The translations under genes and the position numbers were made by a program. Positions 44,095-52,818 of a DNA stretch of 64,000 bases are shown here, piece after piece. The notes beneath the pieces were generated by a model, which saw only the letters and a program-made list of their open reading frames with translations, made no database searches and was not told the DNA's origin. The stretch's first letter is position 1. Each line of letters starts with the position of its first letter. The DNA is from Castellaniella sp040276085 (GTDB lineage Bacteria > Pseudomonadota > Gammaproteobacteria > Burkholderiales > Burkholderiaceae_B): positions 251,639 through 315,638 of the forward strand of contig NZ_JBELOK010000004.1 of NCBI RefSeq assembly GCF_040276085.1, in the 5' to 3' direction.

Positions 44095-45068
44095 TGGCCC
44101 GTCTGCTGCTGATCGGCACCGGCGGCACCATTGCCGCCACCACCGATGCCCATCGCCTGACCGATTACCAGGTTACCGAGGGCATCGAATCCATGCTGGC
44201 CGCCATCCCGGGGGCCAGCCGGATTGCCGATATCCGCTGCGAGCAACCCTTCAATCTCGACAGCCGGGCATTACGCACGGCTGACATCCTGCAACTGGCC
44301 CGCCGTATCGGGCAGGCCAGCCGAGATCCCTCCATCGATGGCATTGTCATCACCCATGGCACCGACAGCCTCGAAGAAACCGCCTTTTTTCTGCATCTCA
44401 CCACCCCACCGGACAAGCCCGTGGTTCTGGTGGGTGCCATGCGTCCGGCTTCTGCACCCAGCGCCGACGGGCCGCTTAATTTGCTAAATGCCCTGCGGGT
44501 TGCCGCGCATTCGGATAGCACCGGCCGGGGCGTGCTTGTCGTGTTTAACGACAATATCCTTGCCGCACGGCTGTGCACCAAGCAGCACACCAGCCGCACC
44601 GATGCCTTTGGGCACGACGGGCTTGGGGTACTGGGCCATGTGTGTGATGGCCAGGTACGCTATCACCTGGCTGCGGCACCCATGCCCCCGCACCTGCTGT
44701 TTTCGGTGCGTGGCCTGCGTGCGCTACCTGCGGTAGACATCCTTTACGATTACCAGGATGCCCCGCTGCACGTCTATCAAGCCGCCGTGCAGGCCAAAGT
44801 ACAGGGCATCGTGGTTGCCGGCATGGGCAATGGCAGCCTTAGCCCAGCCGCCTTGCGGGGCTGCCGGCTGGCCATCAATCGCGGCGTGGTGTGCGTGCGC
44901 GCCAGCCGTGTGCCGCGCGGCAGTGTCACGCCAAAAGCGTCGGATGCCACCGACGGCCTGCTGGCCGCCCATGATCTCAACCCGCTGCAAACCCGTGTTG
45001 CCCTGCGGCTGGCATTAGCCAGAGGGATGGATCACACCAGCATCGGCCAGTTGCTGCAGGCGCTATAA
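44094..45068 (+). CDS. L-asparaginase
   Basis: The enzyme hydrolyses asparagine to aspartate and ammonia. The 324-aa protein has the two threonine motifs, LIGTGGTIAAT near the N-terminus and IVITHGTDSLEETAFFL, and the Lys-containing CTKQHTSR segment; these supply the catalytic Thr/Thr/Asp/Lys set. There is no signal peptide, so it appears cytoplasmic. The start overlaps the gdhA stop, which argues for co-translation. It converges on tdh. Confidence 0.93.
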   Translation: MARLLLIGTGGTIAATTDAHRLTDYQVTEGIESMLAAIPGASRIADIRCEQPFNLDSRALRTADILQLARRIGQASRDPSIDGIVITHGTDSLEETAFFLHLTTPPDKPVVLVGAMRPASAPSADGPLNLLNALRVAAHSDSTGRGVLVVFNDNILAARLCTKQHTSRTDAFGHDGLGVLGHVCDGQVRYHLAAAPMPPHLLFSVRGLRALPAVDILYDYQDAPLHVYQAAVQAKVQGIVVAGMGNGSLSPAALRGCRLAINRGVVCVRASRVPRGSVTPKASDATDGLLAAHDLNPLQTRVALRLALARGMDHTSIGQLLQAL

Positions 45069-45158
45069 GCCTGCAAGCACACGCCAGTGCCACCCGTTGC
45101 CCGCTTGTGGCTGGCCATCCAGGCCTGGCCTGGTCTGGCCACACACATAAAATACAGG

Positions 45159-46187
45159 CTAGGCCGCCCAATCAAGAATGACTTTGCCACTTTGGCCCGA
45201 GAGCATGGCTTCAAAGCCCTGGCGATAGTCGTCCACTGGAAACTGGTGCGTGAGGATGGGAGACAGATCCAGGCCGCTTTGCAGCATGGCCACCATCTTG
45301 TACCAGGTTTCAAACATCTGGCGGCCATAAATGCCCTTGATTTCCAGACCCTTGAAGATCACCTGGCTCCAGGCGGCACCCACGCCATCCGGCAAGATAC
45401 CAAGCATGGCAATCCTGCCGCCGTGATTCATTTGTTCGAGCATGGAGGCAAAGGCGCTGGGCACCCCTGACATCTCCAGACCCACGTCGAAGCCTTCTGC
45501 CATGCCCAGCTGCTGCATCACAGACCGCAAATCTTCGCGCGCCACATTGACGGTGCGGCTGGCGCCCATCCGGGCGGCGAGGTCCAGGCGATAGTCGTTC
45601 ACGTCGGTGATCACGACATTGCGGGCACCCACGTGACGCGCGATGGCTGCCGCCATGGCACCAATCGGACCCGCGCCGGTGATCAGCACGTCTTCACCCA
45701 CGAGATCAAACGCCAGCGCCGTGTGCGTTGCATTGCCGTAGGGATCAAAAATGGCGGCAAGATCGTCTGGGACGTCGTCGGGGATGCGAAACGCATTAAA
45801 GGCGGGAATCACCAGATACTCGGCAAATGCGCCCGGACGGTTGACGCCGACGCCCTGCGTATTGCGGCACAGATGGCGCCGCCCCGCACGGCAGTTTCGG
45901 CAATGCCCGCACGTAATGTGGCCTTCGCCGGACACGCGATCGCCGATATGAAAGCCCTGAACCTCCTGGCCGACGCCAACCACCTCGCCCACGTACTCGT
46001 GCCCCACATGCATGGGCACGGGGATTGTTTTGGCCGCCCACTCATCCCATTTCCAGATATGGATATCCGTCCCGCAAATGGCTGTCTTGCGAATCTTGAT
46101 CAACAGATCATTGTGACCCATGACAGGCTTGGGCACATCGACCATCTCCAGCCCGGGGCCTGCCTGCATCTTGGCCAACGCTTTCAT
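45159..46187 (-). CDS. tdh: L-threonine 3-dehydrogenase
   Basis: Tdh oxidises threonine to 2-amino-3-oxobutyrate with NAD. The 342-aa zinc alcohol-dehydrogenase-family protein has the catalytic zinc region CGTDIHIWKWDEWA and GHEYVGEVVGVG, the structural four-Cys lobe CGHCRNCRAGRRHLC, and the NAD loop ITGAGPIGAMAAAIAR. Start at 46187 matches the usual MKALAK opening and is preferred to an upstream Met. It is 74 bp downstream of kbl; together they convert threonine to glycine and acetyl-CoA. Confidence 0.96.
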   Translation of the reverse strand: MKALAKMQAGPGLEMVDVPKPVMGHNDLLIKIRKTAICGTDIHIWKWDEWAAKTIPVPMHVGHEYVGEVVGVGQEVQGFHIGDRVSGEGHITCGHCRNCRAGRRHLCRNTQGVGVNRPGAFAEYLVIPAFNAFRIPDDVPDDLAAIFDPYGNATHTALAFDLVGEDVLITGAGPIGAMAAAIARHVGARNVVITDVNDYRLDLAARMGASRTVNVAREDLRSVMQQLGMAEGFDVGLEMSGVPSAFASMLEQMNHGGRIAMLGILPDGVGAAWSQVIFKGLEIKGIYGRQMFETWYKMVAMLQSGLDLSPILTHQFPVDDYRQGFEAMLSGQSGKVILDWAA

Positions 46188-46261
46188 GAAAGCTCCAGAA
46201 AAAATTGAATGCCAGCAGGTCATCTGCCGGCAAATCCTGCAAATATGCGATGCGATAAATG

Positions 46262-47467
46262 CTAGGCGGCAAGCACACCCAGCGTGCGCCCCACCCGGGC
46301 AAATGCCTGCACCGCGTAATCAATGTCCTCAGCCGTGTGTGCCGCACTCATTTGCGTGCGGATCCGTGCCTGTCCCTTGGGGACAACCGGATAAGAAAAC
46401 CCGATGACATACACGCCGGCCTGCAACAGGGCATCAGCCATCTGCGTGGCCAGGCTGGCGTCTCCCAGCATGACGGGAATGATCGGATGGTCGCCCGGCA
46501 CCAGTGAAAATCCCAACGCCTGCATCGCCTGACGGAAGTGCTGGCCATTTTGCCGCACTTGCGCACGCAAGGCCTGGCCTTCCGGGCTTTGCAGCAAGGC
46601 AAGTACTGCTTGCGAGGCCGCCACGATGGATGGCGCCAGAGTATTGGAAAACAGGTAAGGCCGCGAGCGCTGGCGCAGCAAATCGACAATGGCGGCATCT
46701 GCTGCAACATAGCCCCCTGAGGCGCCGCCCAGCGCCTTGCCCAGTGTGCCGGTGAGGATATCCACGCGACCCCGTACACCACAGTATTCTGGGGTGCCAC
46801 GCCCGCCATCACCGATGAAGCCCACGGCATGCGAATCATCCACCATCACCAGGGCGTCGAATTCGTCCGCCAGATCGCAGATGGCCGACAGATTGGCAAT
46901 GATGCCATCCATCGAAAACACGCCATCGGTGGCAATCATCAGATGCCGGGCGCCCTGATCACGTGCAGCCTGCAGCTGCGCACGCAAATCTGCCATATCG
47001 TTATTGGCGTAGCGATAGCGCCGCGCCTTGCACAGGCGCACGCCGTCGATGATGCTGGCGTGATTGAGGGCGTCGCTGATGATGGCATCCTGCTCTCCCA
47101 GCAGCGCTTCGAAGAGGCCACCATTGGCGTCAAAGCAGCTGGAATACAAGATAACATCACCCATCCCCAGCCAACGGGCCAGATCGGCCTCAAGCGCCTT
47201 GTGCCCCGATTGTGTCCCGCAGATGAATCGCACCGAGGCCATCCCGAAGCCGTCTTTTTCGAGCCCCGCCTGTGCTGCCTGTATCAGGCGCGGATCATTG
47301 GCCAGGCCAAGATAGTTGTTGGCGCAGAAATTCAATACCTGGGCGCCACCGGACAATTGAATGCGGGCCGCTTGCTGGCTAATGATGATGCGCTCGGATT
47401 TATAGAATCCATCGGCCTGCAGTTGCTCGATCTGAGTCTGCACATCGGCAAGAAATGCCTTGGACAT
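46262..47467 (-). CDS. kbl: Glycine C-acetyltransferase (2-amino-3-ketobutyrate CoA ligase)
   Basis: Kbl cleaves 2-amino-3-ketobutyrate with CoA to glycine and acetyl-CoA. The 401-aa PLP enzyme of the alpha-oxoamine synthase family has NFCANNYLGLANDPRLI, VMVDDSHAVGFIGDGGRG and the PLP-lysine motif TGTLGKALGGASGGY. It is the first gene of the kbl-tdh pair and diverges from the GGDEF/EAL gene across a 167-bp region with repeated TTGCAAC elements. The start is followed directly by the expected family N-terminus. Confidence 0.96.
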   Translation of the reverse strand: MSKAFLADVQTQIEQLQADGFYKSERIIISQQAARIQLSGGAQVLNFCANNYLGLANDPRLIQAAQAGLEKDGFGMASVRFICGTQSGHKALEADLARWLGMGDVILYSSCFDANGGLFEALLGEQDAIISDALNHASIIDGVRLCKARRYRYANNDMADLRAQLQAARDQGARHLMIATDGVFSMDGIIANLSAICDLADEFDALVMVDDSHAVGFIGDGGRGTPEYCGVRGRVDILTGTLGKALGGASGGYVAADAAIVDLLRQRSRPYLFSNTLAPSIVAASQAVLALLQSPEGQALRAQVRQNGQHFRQAMQALGFSLVPGDHPIIPVMLGDASLATQMADALLQAGVYVIGFSYPVVPKGQARIRTQMSAAHTAEDIDYAVQAFARVGRTLGVLAA

Positions 47468-47579
47468 GAGTCACCTTTTTGGGGCATGCTGAAATCTGTT
47501 CGCATTGTACGCCGGTGTCGGTTTTGTTCCATAATCGCCGAAACTGTTGACAATCTGACCGCCAGTGCGCCTCTTTGTC

Positions 47580-47617
47580 TTGCAACGCTTGCCCTTATCA
47601 TTGCAACATTAGTTGCA
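47580..47617. promoter_or_regulatory. Repeated TTGCAAC half-sites in the kbl / GGDEF-EAL intergenic region
   Basis: TTGCAAC occurs at 47580-47586 and again at 47601-47607, 21 bp apart (two helical turns). The second copy forms a perfect palindrome with GTTGCA (47602-47607 and 47612-47617, 4-bp spacer). A TTGACA hexamer lies upstream at 47547-47552. The layout suggests an operator, but no cognate regulator is known. Confidence 0.4.
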
Positions 47618-47634
47618 TCCGGCCCTCTAATGCC

Positions 47635-50220
47635 ATGACTTCCCGTCCGATCCTTGCGATAGCCCGGCTCACCTTGCTGATATGCGTGGGCATGGTCAGC
47701 CTGCAAGCCCGTGCCCTGACGCTAAAGATAGGCATCTACGACCAAAAACCCGATGCCTTTGTGGATGAGGCCGGCCAACCTGCCGGTATTCTGGGCCAGC
47801 TTTTAAAAGAAATCGCCCGGCAGGAAGGCTGGACACTGCACACCACATCCTGCAGCTGGCAGCAATGCATGCATTGGCTGCAAGACGGCACCATCGACGT
47901 ACTGCCAGATGTTTATTTCTCGCCGGCACGCGCCGAAACGCTGGGCTTCCATCATATTGCCGCCCTGCACAGCTGGTCACAGATGTATACCCGACCAGGC
48001 AGCAAGATCCAGGCAATCACCGATCTTTCGGGCCTCACTGTTGCGGTGCTGGCCGGGTCCGCCCAACAGGATTACCTGACAAATGCGCTGAAAGGCCTGG
48101 GCGTTGATGCCCGCCTGGCCCCCGTGCAGCGCCTGGAAGAAGGCTTCCAGATGGTACAGCAGCAACATGCCGATACCGTTGCAGCAGATTTTTATGTAGG
48201 TGAACTCACCGCACGCGATTACGGGCTGGTGCATACGCCCCTGGTGTTTCAACCTACGCAGGCTTTCTTTGCCACCCGCAAGGGCATGCACCCCGAGGTG
48301 CTTGCCGCCATCGATAAACACCTGGCACTGTGGCAGGCCAATCCACAGTCGTTTTATTTCCGTATCCTGAACCAATGGCGTGCACCGGTAGCGTCTGCAC
48401 AGCGCACAGATAACGCGTTCCGGCTGGCAGCCGGCCTGGCTCTGTTGCTGGCAATCATCTCTCTCACCGCCGGGTGGTTGCTTGTCCGATCACGGCGCCA
48501 GTGTGCCCAGCTGCGTACCAGCGAACGGCGGCTGAATGTCATTCTGGACAGTATGGATGCCATTGTCAGCATCAAGTCGCCCGATGGCCGCTACACGTTT
48601 GCCAACCACACACTGGAGTCATTCATGGGTGTGGGCCTGGGACAAGTGGCGGGCTATACAGACGCAGACTTCATCACCGACAAGGCCTCTCTGGATTGCA
48701 TCCAGCAAAGCGATCGTGCCATCGTCGAGACGCGCAGCCGCACGGTGGTGCAACAAACACTGAAGCGCCCGGACACCCAGGAGGCGCGCAATTTCATCAG
48801 TATCAAGGCCCCCTTGCTGGCCACCGACGGTACCGTTGAGGCAATTGGCGTGGTGGCCACCGACATCACCGACCGCCTGCAGGCCGAACAAGCCGTCCAG
48901 TATCTGTCCAGCCACGATCACCTCACCAAGCTGCCCAACCGGCACAAGGCACTGGAGCACCTTCAGTCATTGATGGCGCGCACCACCCACGATGACAGCT
49001 ATAGTGCCCTGATCCTGCTGGATCTGGACAACTTTCAGCATGCCAACGAAACGCTGGGCTACGGCGGGGGCGACCAGATCCTGATCGAAGTCGGTACGCG
49101 CCTGAAACACGCCGCACGCATGGACGATCTCGTGGCACACACCAGTGCCGACGAATTCGTGGTGCTGGCCCGGGACATAGGCAGCAATGCCCACGAGGCG
49201 GCTCACACAGCCCGGCAACTGGCCGATCATCTGCGTCAGGCCATCTCGGCCCATCCCATTCAGGCATCTGATCATCCCGTGCTGGTCACCGCCAGCGTGG
49301 GCCTGACGCTGATCCACCGCGCCAGCCAATCGCTGGACCAGGTGATGAATGAAGCCGAAATAGCCACACTGCGCGCCCGCAAGCAAGGCGGCAACCAGTC
49401 CACTTTCTACGAACACGAGCTGCAAGCCGAAGTAGAACAACGCCAGTGGGTTGAGCGTGATCTGCTGCAAGCACTGAATACGCCGCAACTGTCCTTGCAT
49501 CTGCAGCCCCAGTATGGCCACACCGGGCAGGTGACCGGCGCTGAACTGCTGGCACGTTGGCAGCATCCCGAACACGGTGCTGTCTCACCAGCCCAATTCA
49601 TCCCTATTGCCGAAGAATCCGGCCTGATCAATCTGCTGGGCGCCTGGACGCTGGATACTGCTTGCACCACGCTATCCACACTGCAGGCGCTGGGCGAAAC
49701 CTACCCGCTATCCATCAATATCAGCCCGCGACAGCTGATGGATGCAACCTTTGTCGAGACGGTCAGCGATACCCTGGCACGCCGCCAGGTACCGGGCAAC
49801 CGCCTGATCTTTGAGATCACCGAAGGCCTGCTTATCCGGGATATGTCGGCGGTTGCCAAACAGATGCAGGTGTTGGCGCGGATGGGGATCCGTTTTTCGA
49901 TTGATGATTTTGGCACCGGCTACTCCAACCTGGCCTCACTGAAGCGCCTGCCGCTGTACGAGCTCAAGATCGACAAGAGCCTGATCCAGGATCTGCCCGG
50001 AGATATCGACAGTCTGGCCATTGTGCAGATGATTTTGGCCATGGCCGATCAACTGAACCTGCGTGTGGTGGCAGAGGGTGTTGAAACCGGTGAGCAATCC
50101 GAGCTGCTGTTCGAGCACGAATGCCATGCCGTGCAGGGCTATCTGCTGGCACGTCCCATGCCCATCAGCCACTGGATCGAACGCGTGCGACAACGCCAGG
50201 CCAACCCCGACATTTCCTGA
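47635..50220 (+). CDS. Periplasmic-sensor PAS-GGDEF-EAL protein
   Basis: The 861-aa protein turns an extracellular signal into cyclic-di-GMP change. It has a signal peptide, a periplasmic SBP_bac_3 (HisJ-like) domain (about 25-250; VKIGIYDQKP-like start), a transmembrane helix (about 262-284), a PAS domain, a GGDEF domain and an EAL domain. The GGDEF site reads SADEF (504-508), so cyclase activity is doubtful. The EAL motif reads ELL (637-639), but DDFGTGYS (757-764), the NISPRQL segment and VAEGVET are intact, so it may be a phosphodiesterase. ATG 47635 is preferred to an upstream TTG. Confidence 0.9.
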   Translation: MTSRPILAIARLTLLICVGMVSLQARALTLKIGIYDQKPDAFVDEAGQPAGILGQLLKEIARQEGWTLHTTSCSWQQCMHWLQDGTIDVLPDVYFSPARAETLGFHHIAALHSWSQMYTRPGSKIQAITDLSGLTVAVLAGSAQQDYLTNALKGLGVDARLAPVQRLEEGFQMVQQQHADTVAADFYVGELTARDYGLVHTPLVFQPTQAFFATRKGMHPEVLAAIDKHLALWQANPQSFYFRILNQWRAPVASAQRTDNAFRLAAGLALLLAIISLTAGWLLVRSRRQCAQLRTSERRLNVILDSMDAIVSIKSPDGRYTFANHTLESFMGVGLGQVAGYTDADFITDKASLDCIQQSDRAIVETRSRTVVQQTLKRPDTQEARNFISIKAPLLATDGTVEAIGVVATDITDRLQAEQAVQYLSSHDHLTKLPNRHKALEHLQSLMARTTHDDSYSALILLDLDNFQHANETLGYGGGDQILIEVGTRLKHAARMDDLVAHTSADEFVVLARDIGSNAHEAAHTARQLADHLRQAISAHPIQASDHPVLVTASVGLTLIHRASQSLDQVMNEAEIATLRARKQGGNQSTFYEHELQAEVEQRQWVERDLLQALNTPQLSLHLQPQYGHTGQVTGAELLARWQHPEHGAVSPAQFIPIAEESGLINLLGAWTLDTACTTLSTLQALGETYPLSINISPRQLMDATFVETVSDTLARRQVPGNRLIFEITEGLLIRDMSAVAKQMQVLARMGIRFSIDDFGTGYSNLASLKRLPLYELKIDKSLIQDLPGDIDSLAIVQMILAMADQLNLRVVAEGVETGEQSELLFEHECHAVQGYLLARPMPISHWIERVRQRQANPDIS

Positions 50221-50229
50221 TCCACAGAC

Positions 50230-50274
50230 AAAAAAAACACCCTCTGCACCAGTGACATTCGGTGCAGAGGGTGT
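50230..50274 (-). terminator. Rho-independent terminator of the TRAP operon
   Basis: A perfect 14-bp stem, ACACCCTCTGCACC (50237-50250) with GGTGCAGAGGGTGT (50261-50274), has a 10-nt loop. On the minus strand it is followed by a run of U (bases 50237 down to 50230). It lies 28 bp after the dctM stop and may also help end the GGDEF/EAL transcript from the other side. Confidence 0.88.
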
Positions 50275-50301
50275 CGGTGATCCGCGAGGGATCAACCGCG
50301 A

Positions 50302-52065
50302 TTACTTGAACATAGCGTTGTAGTCTTCATCAGACGGGGTAGACGGCGCAGGGGCGGCCGGGGCGCTGCTGCCACCCGCATCGCCACTTCCGTATGTACT
50401 GGTGATATCGCCATAGCCACCCTGGCCATAGCCGCCAGTGCCATACCCACCGAACGTCCCCATGTCGATACTGATATCCTCGACATTGATCTGGGGGCGG
50501 TCTGCCTTGTAGTGCGTGACAATGCCCGGGAACGTCAGCACAACCACCACCATGATCACCTGGATGATGATAAAGGGGATGGAACCCCAGTAGATCTGGC
50601 CCGTGGTGACCTTGGCAATCAACTTGCCAGTGATCTTGTCGCGGTAATCCTCTTTAGGTGCCACCGAACGTAAATAGAACAGCGCAAAACCAAAGGGCGG
50701 ATGCATGAACGAGGTTTGCATGTTCACAGCCAGCAAAACACCCAGCCAGATCAGGTCAATCCCCATTTTGTCGGCAACCGGCCCGATCAGCGGCACGATA
50801 ATGAAGGCAAGCTCGAAGAAATCGAGGAAGAACGCCAAGCCAAAGGTGAGCAAGCTGACAACGATCAGGAAGCCCATCTGCCCACCGGGCAGGCCGGTCA
50901 GAAGATGCTCTACCCAAAGATCGCCGTTAACCCCGCGGAAGGTCAGGCTGAACACAGACGAGCCAATCAGGATAAACACCACAAAGCAGGTTAGCGTGGT
51001 GGTGGTATCCATGGCCTGACGCAACAGGCTGAAGTTAAGCCGGCGTTTGATGAGCGCCATGATCAGCGCACCCACCGCACCCATGGCGCCGCCTTCGGTT
51101 GGGGTGGCCACACCGATGAAGATCGTACCCAGCACCAGGAAGATCAGGGCCAAGGGCGGGATCATCACAAACGTGACGCGCTCGGCAATTTTGGACAACA
51201 AGCCCAGACGCAGCAGCTTGTTAAGCCCGGCCATCACAAAGGCTGCCGCACCCCAGATGAGGATGCTGGTGACAATCAGCTCATCAACATGAGGATTGTC
51301 GTCCAGTAAAAACTTGACCCCCACTACGGCAATCACCACCGACAGTGCCATCAACACCAGCAAGGAAGGCACACCGTGCCCACCATTGGGCTCGACAAAC
51401 GTACGAGCTTCGGGCGGGATTGCAGGTGCGGATTTGGGCTTGAGGAACGCCATCGCCACCACGTACAGGATGTACATGGCTGTGAGGGCAAAGCCCGGCA
51501 GAAATGCCCCCTTGTACATGTCACCGATGGAGCGACCCAATTGGTCGGCCAGCACGATAAGCACCAATGACGGCGGGATGATCTGGGAAAGCGTCCCGGA
51601 GGCGGCGATCACACCCGTTGCCAGGCGTCGGTCGTAACCGTAGCGCAGCATGATGGGCAGGGAGATCAGACCCATCGAAATCACCGACGCAGAAACCACT
51701 CCGGTGGTGGCAGCCAGCATGGCCCCGACCAAAATCACCGCAATCGCCAGGCCACCGCGTAAGGGGCCAAACAGTTGACCCACGGTTTCCAGGAGATCTT
51801 CAGCCATACCGGAGCGCTCGAGGATCAGCCCCATGAAGGTAAAGAACGGCACGGCCAACAAGGATTCGTTGGACATCACCCCAAAAACACGCTGTGGCAG
51901 CGCCTGGAACAATGCGGGCGACAACAGGCCCAGATCGATCCCGACCAGGCCAAACAAAATGCCATTGGCTGCCAGCGAAAAAGCTACTGGAAAGCCCAGC
52001 AGCAGCAATACCACCAACATGCCAAACATGATGGGCGCCATATAGGCAAGCAACAAAGCTTCCAT
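50302..52065 (-). CDS. dctM: TRAP transporter large permease DctM
   Basis: DctM is the ion-coupled permease of a tripartite ATP-independent transporter. The 587-aa protein has about 12-13 transmembrane segments and DctM motifs (LLGFPVAFSLAANGI, GVVSASVISMGLISLP, PPSLVLIVLADQLG). It is longer than classical DctM (about 430 aa), with an insert near 200-290 and a 60-residue C-terminal tail of Gly/Tyr repeats (GGYGTGGYGQGGYGD) and Ala/Pro/Ser. The tail is unusual. It lies 2 bp after dctQ and ends before a strong terminator. Confidence 0.92.
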   Translation of the reverse strand: MEALLLAYMAPIMFGMLVVLLLLGFPVAFSLAANGILFGLVGIDLGLLSPALFQALPQRVFGVMSNESLLAVPFFTFMGLILERSGMAEDLLETVGQLFGPLRGGLAIAVILVGAMLAATTGVVSASVISMGLISLPIMLRYGYDRRLATGVIAASGTLSQIIPPSLVLIVLADQLGRSIGDMYKGAFLPGFALTAMYILYVVAMAFLKPKSAPAIPPEARTFVEPNGGHGVPSLLVLMALSVVIAVVGVKFLLDDNPHVDELIVTSILIWGAAAFVMAGLNKLLRLGLLSKIAERVTFVMIPPLALIFLVLGTIFIGVATPTEGGAMGAVGALIMALIKRRLNFSLLRQAMDTTTTLTCFVVFILIGSSVFSLTFRGVNGDLWVEHLLTGLPGGQMGFLIVVSLLTFGLAFFLDFFELAFIIVPLIGPVADKMGIDLIWLGVLLAVNMQTSFMHPPFGFALFYLRSVAPKEDYRDKITGKLIAKVTTGQIYWGSIPFIIIQVIMVVVVLTFPGIVTHYKADRPQINVEDISIDMGTFGGYGTGGYGQGGYGDITSTYGSGDAGGSSAPAAPAPSTPSDEDYNAMFK

Positions 52066-52067
52066 GG

Positions 52068-52679
52068 TTAGCGCTCCTCGTGCGAGGCAGCCTCGCGTTC
52101 TTCAGCCGCACGCGCGATTTCTTCGGCCAGTTCTTCTTCAGCCGATTTGCCCACATGCGTGTCCCGGGGATCGGGACACGCACCGCGCAGACAACCCACA
52201 CACTTGATCAGGTGTGAGACCCCGGCGGCCATCAGCAAGGCAAACCCGATCGGGATCAACAACTTGGCAGGCCAGCGTATCAGGCCGCCAGCATTGGAGG
52301 ATTGCTCGAAGTTGACAAAAGAATCCATGAAAAATGGCCAGGACAGCCACATGATGAGCGTTGCCATGGGCAGCAGGAAAAACACCACGCCGAAGATTTC
52401 GATCAGCAGCTGCGTGCGACGAGACAGGTGGGAGGCCAGCACGTCGACGCGGACGTGCTCATTTTTAAGCAGGGTGTACCCGGCAGCGAGCAAAAAGACG
52501 CCGCCAAACAAATACCACTGCAGTTCGAGCCAGGCATTGGAACTGACATTGAAAACCTTGCGCACCGTTGCATTGGTGGCGCTGACCAGTACAGCAAGGA
52601 GAATCAACCAGGTCACAGCCCGGCCCACGCGACGATTGATTGCATCAATCAGCCGCGAAAGGGCAAGGAGTGCATTCAT
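52068..52679 (-). CDS. dctQ: TRAP transporter small permease DctQ
   Basis: DctQ is the four-helix partner of DctM. The 203-aa protein has hydrophobic segments at about 18-38, 50-70, 88-110 and 135-155 and the family motif WLELQWYLFGGVFLLAAGYTL just within the second to third helices, given here as two parts. The C-terminal 45 residues are hydrophilic, with CVGCLRGAC and a Glu/Ala-rich end. The frame is open upstream; Met 52679 gives the family length. Two hairpins separate it from dctP. Confidence 0.88.
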   Translation of the reverse strand: MNALLALSRLIDAINRRVGRAVTWLILLAVLVSATNATVRKVFNVSSNAWLELQWYLFGGVFLLAAGYTLLKNEHVRVDVLASHLSRRTQLLIEIFGVVFFLLPMATLIMWLSWPFFMDSFVNFEQSSNAGGLIRWPAKLLIPIGFALLMAAGVSHLIKCVGCLRGACPDPRDTHVGKSAEEELAEEIARAAEEREAASHEER

Positions 52680-52721
52680 GATGAGAGCCAAAAAGAAAGA
52701 AGATGAGGCCAGACGCGCAGA

Positions 52722-52741
52722 AGCCCCCGCAAGCGGGGGCT
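52722..52741 (-). repeat. Perfect GC hairpin upstream of dctQ
   Basis: AGCCCCCGC (52722-52730) pairs with GCGGGGGCT (52733-52741). It is the second of two hairpins in the 139-bp dctP-dctQ gap. It could limit read-through or mark mRNA processing. Confidence 0.5.
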
Positions 52742-52771
52742 GACGCACTAACCGACAACACGGCCCAGCCA

Positions 52772-52798
52772 GAGGCACTTTCGAAAGAAAGTGGCCTC
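52772..52798 (-). repeat. Hairpin downstream of dctP
   Basis: GAGGCACTTTC (52772-52782) pairs with GAAAGTGGCCTC (52787-52798) around a GAAA loop, with one bulged G. It lies 20 bp after the dctP stop and lacks a U run, fitting a 3'-end stabiliser of the abundant dctP message. Confidence 0.5.
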
Positions 52799-52818
52799 AT
52801 GGCTGAAGTGATGGGCGA

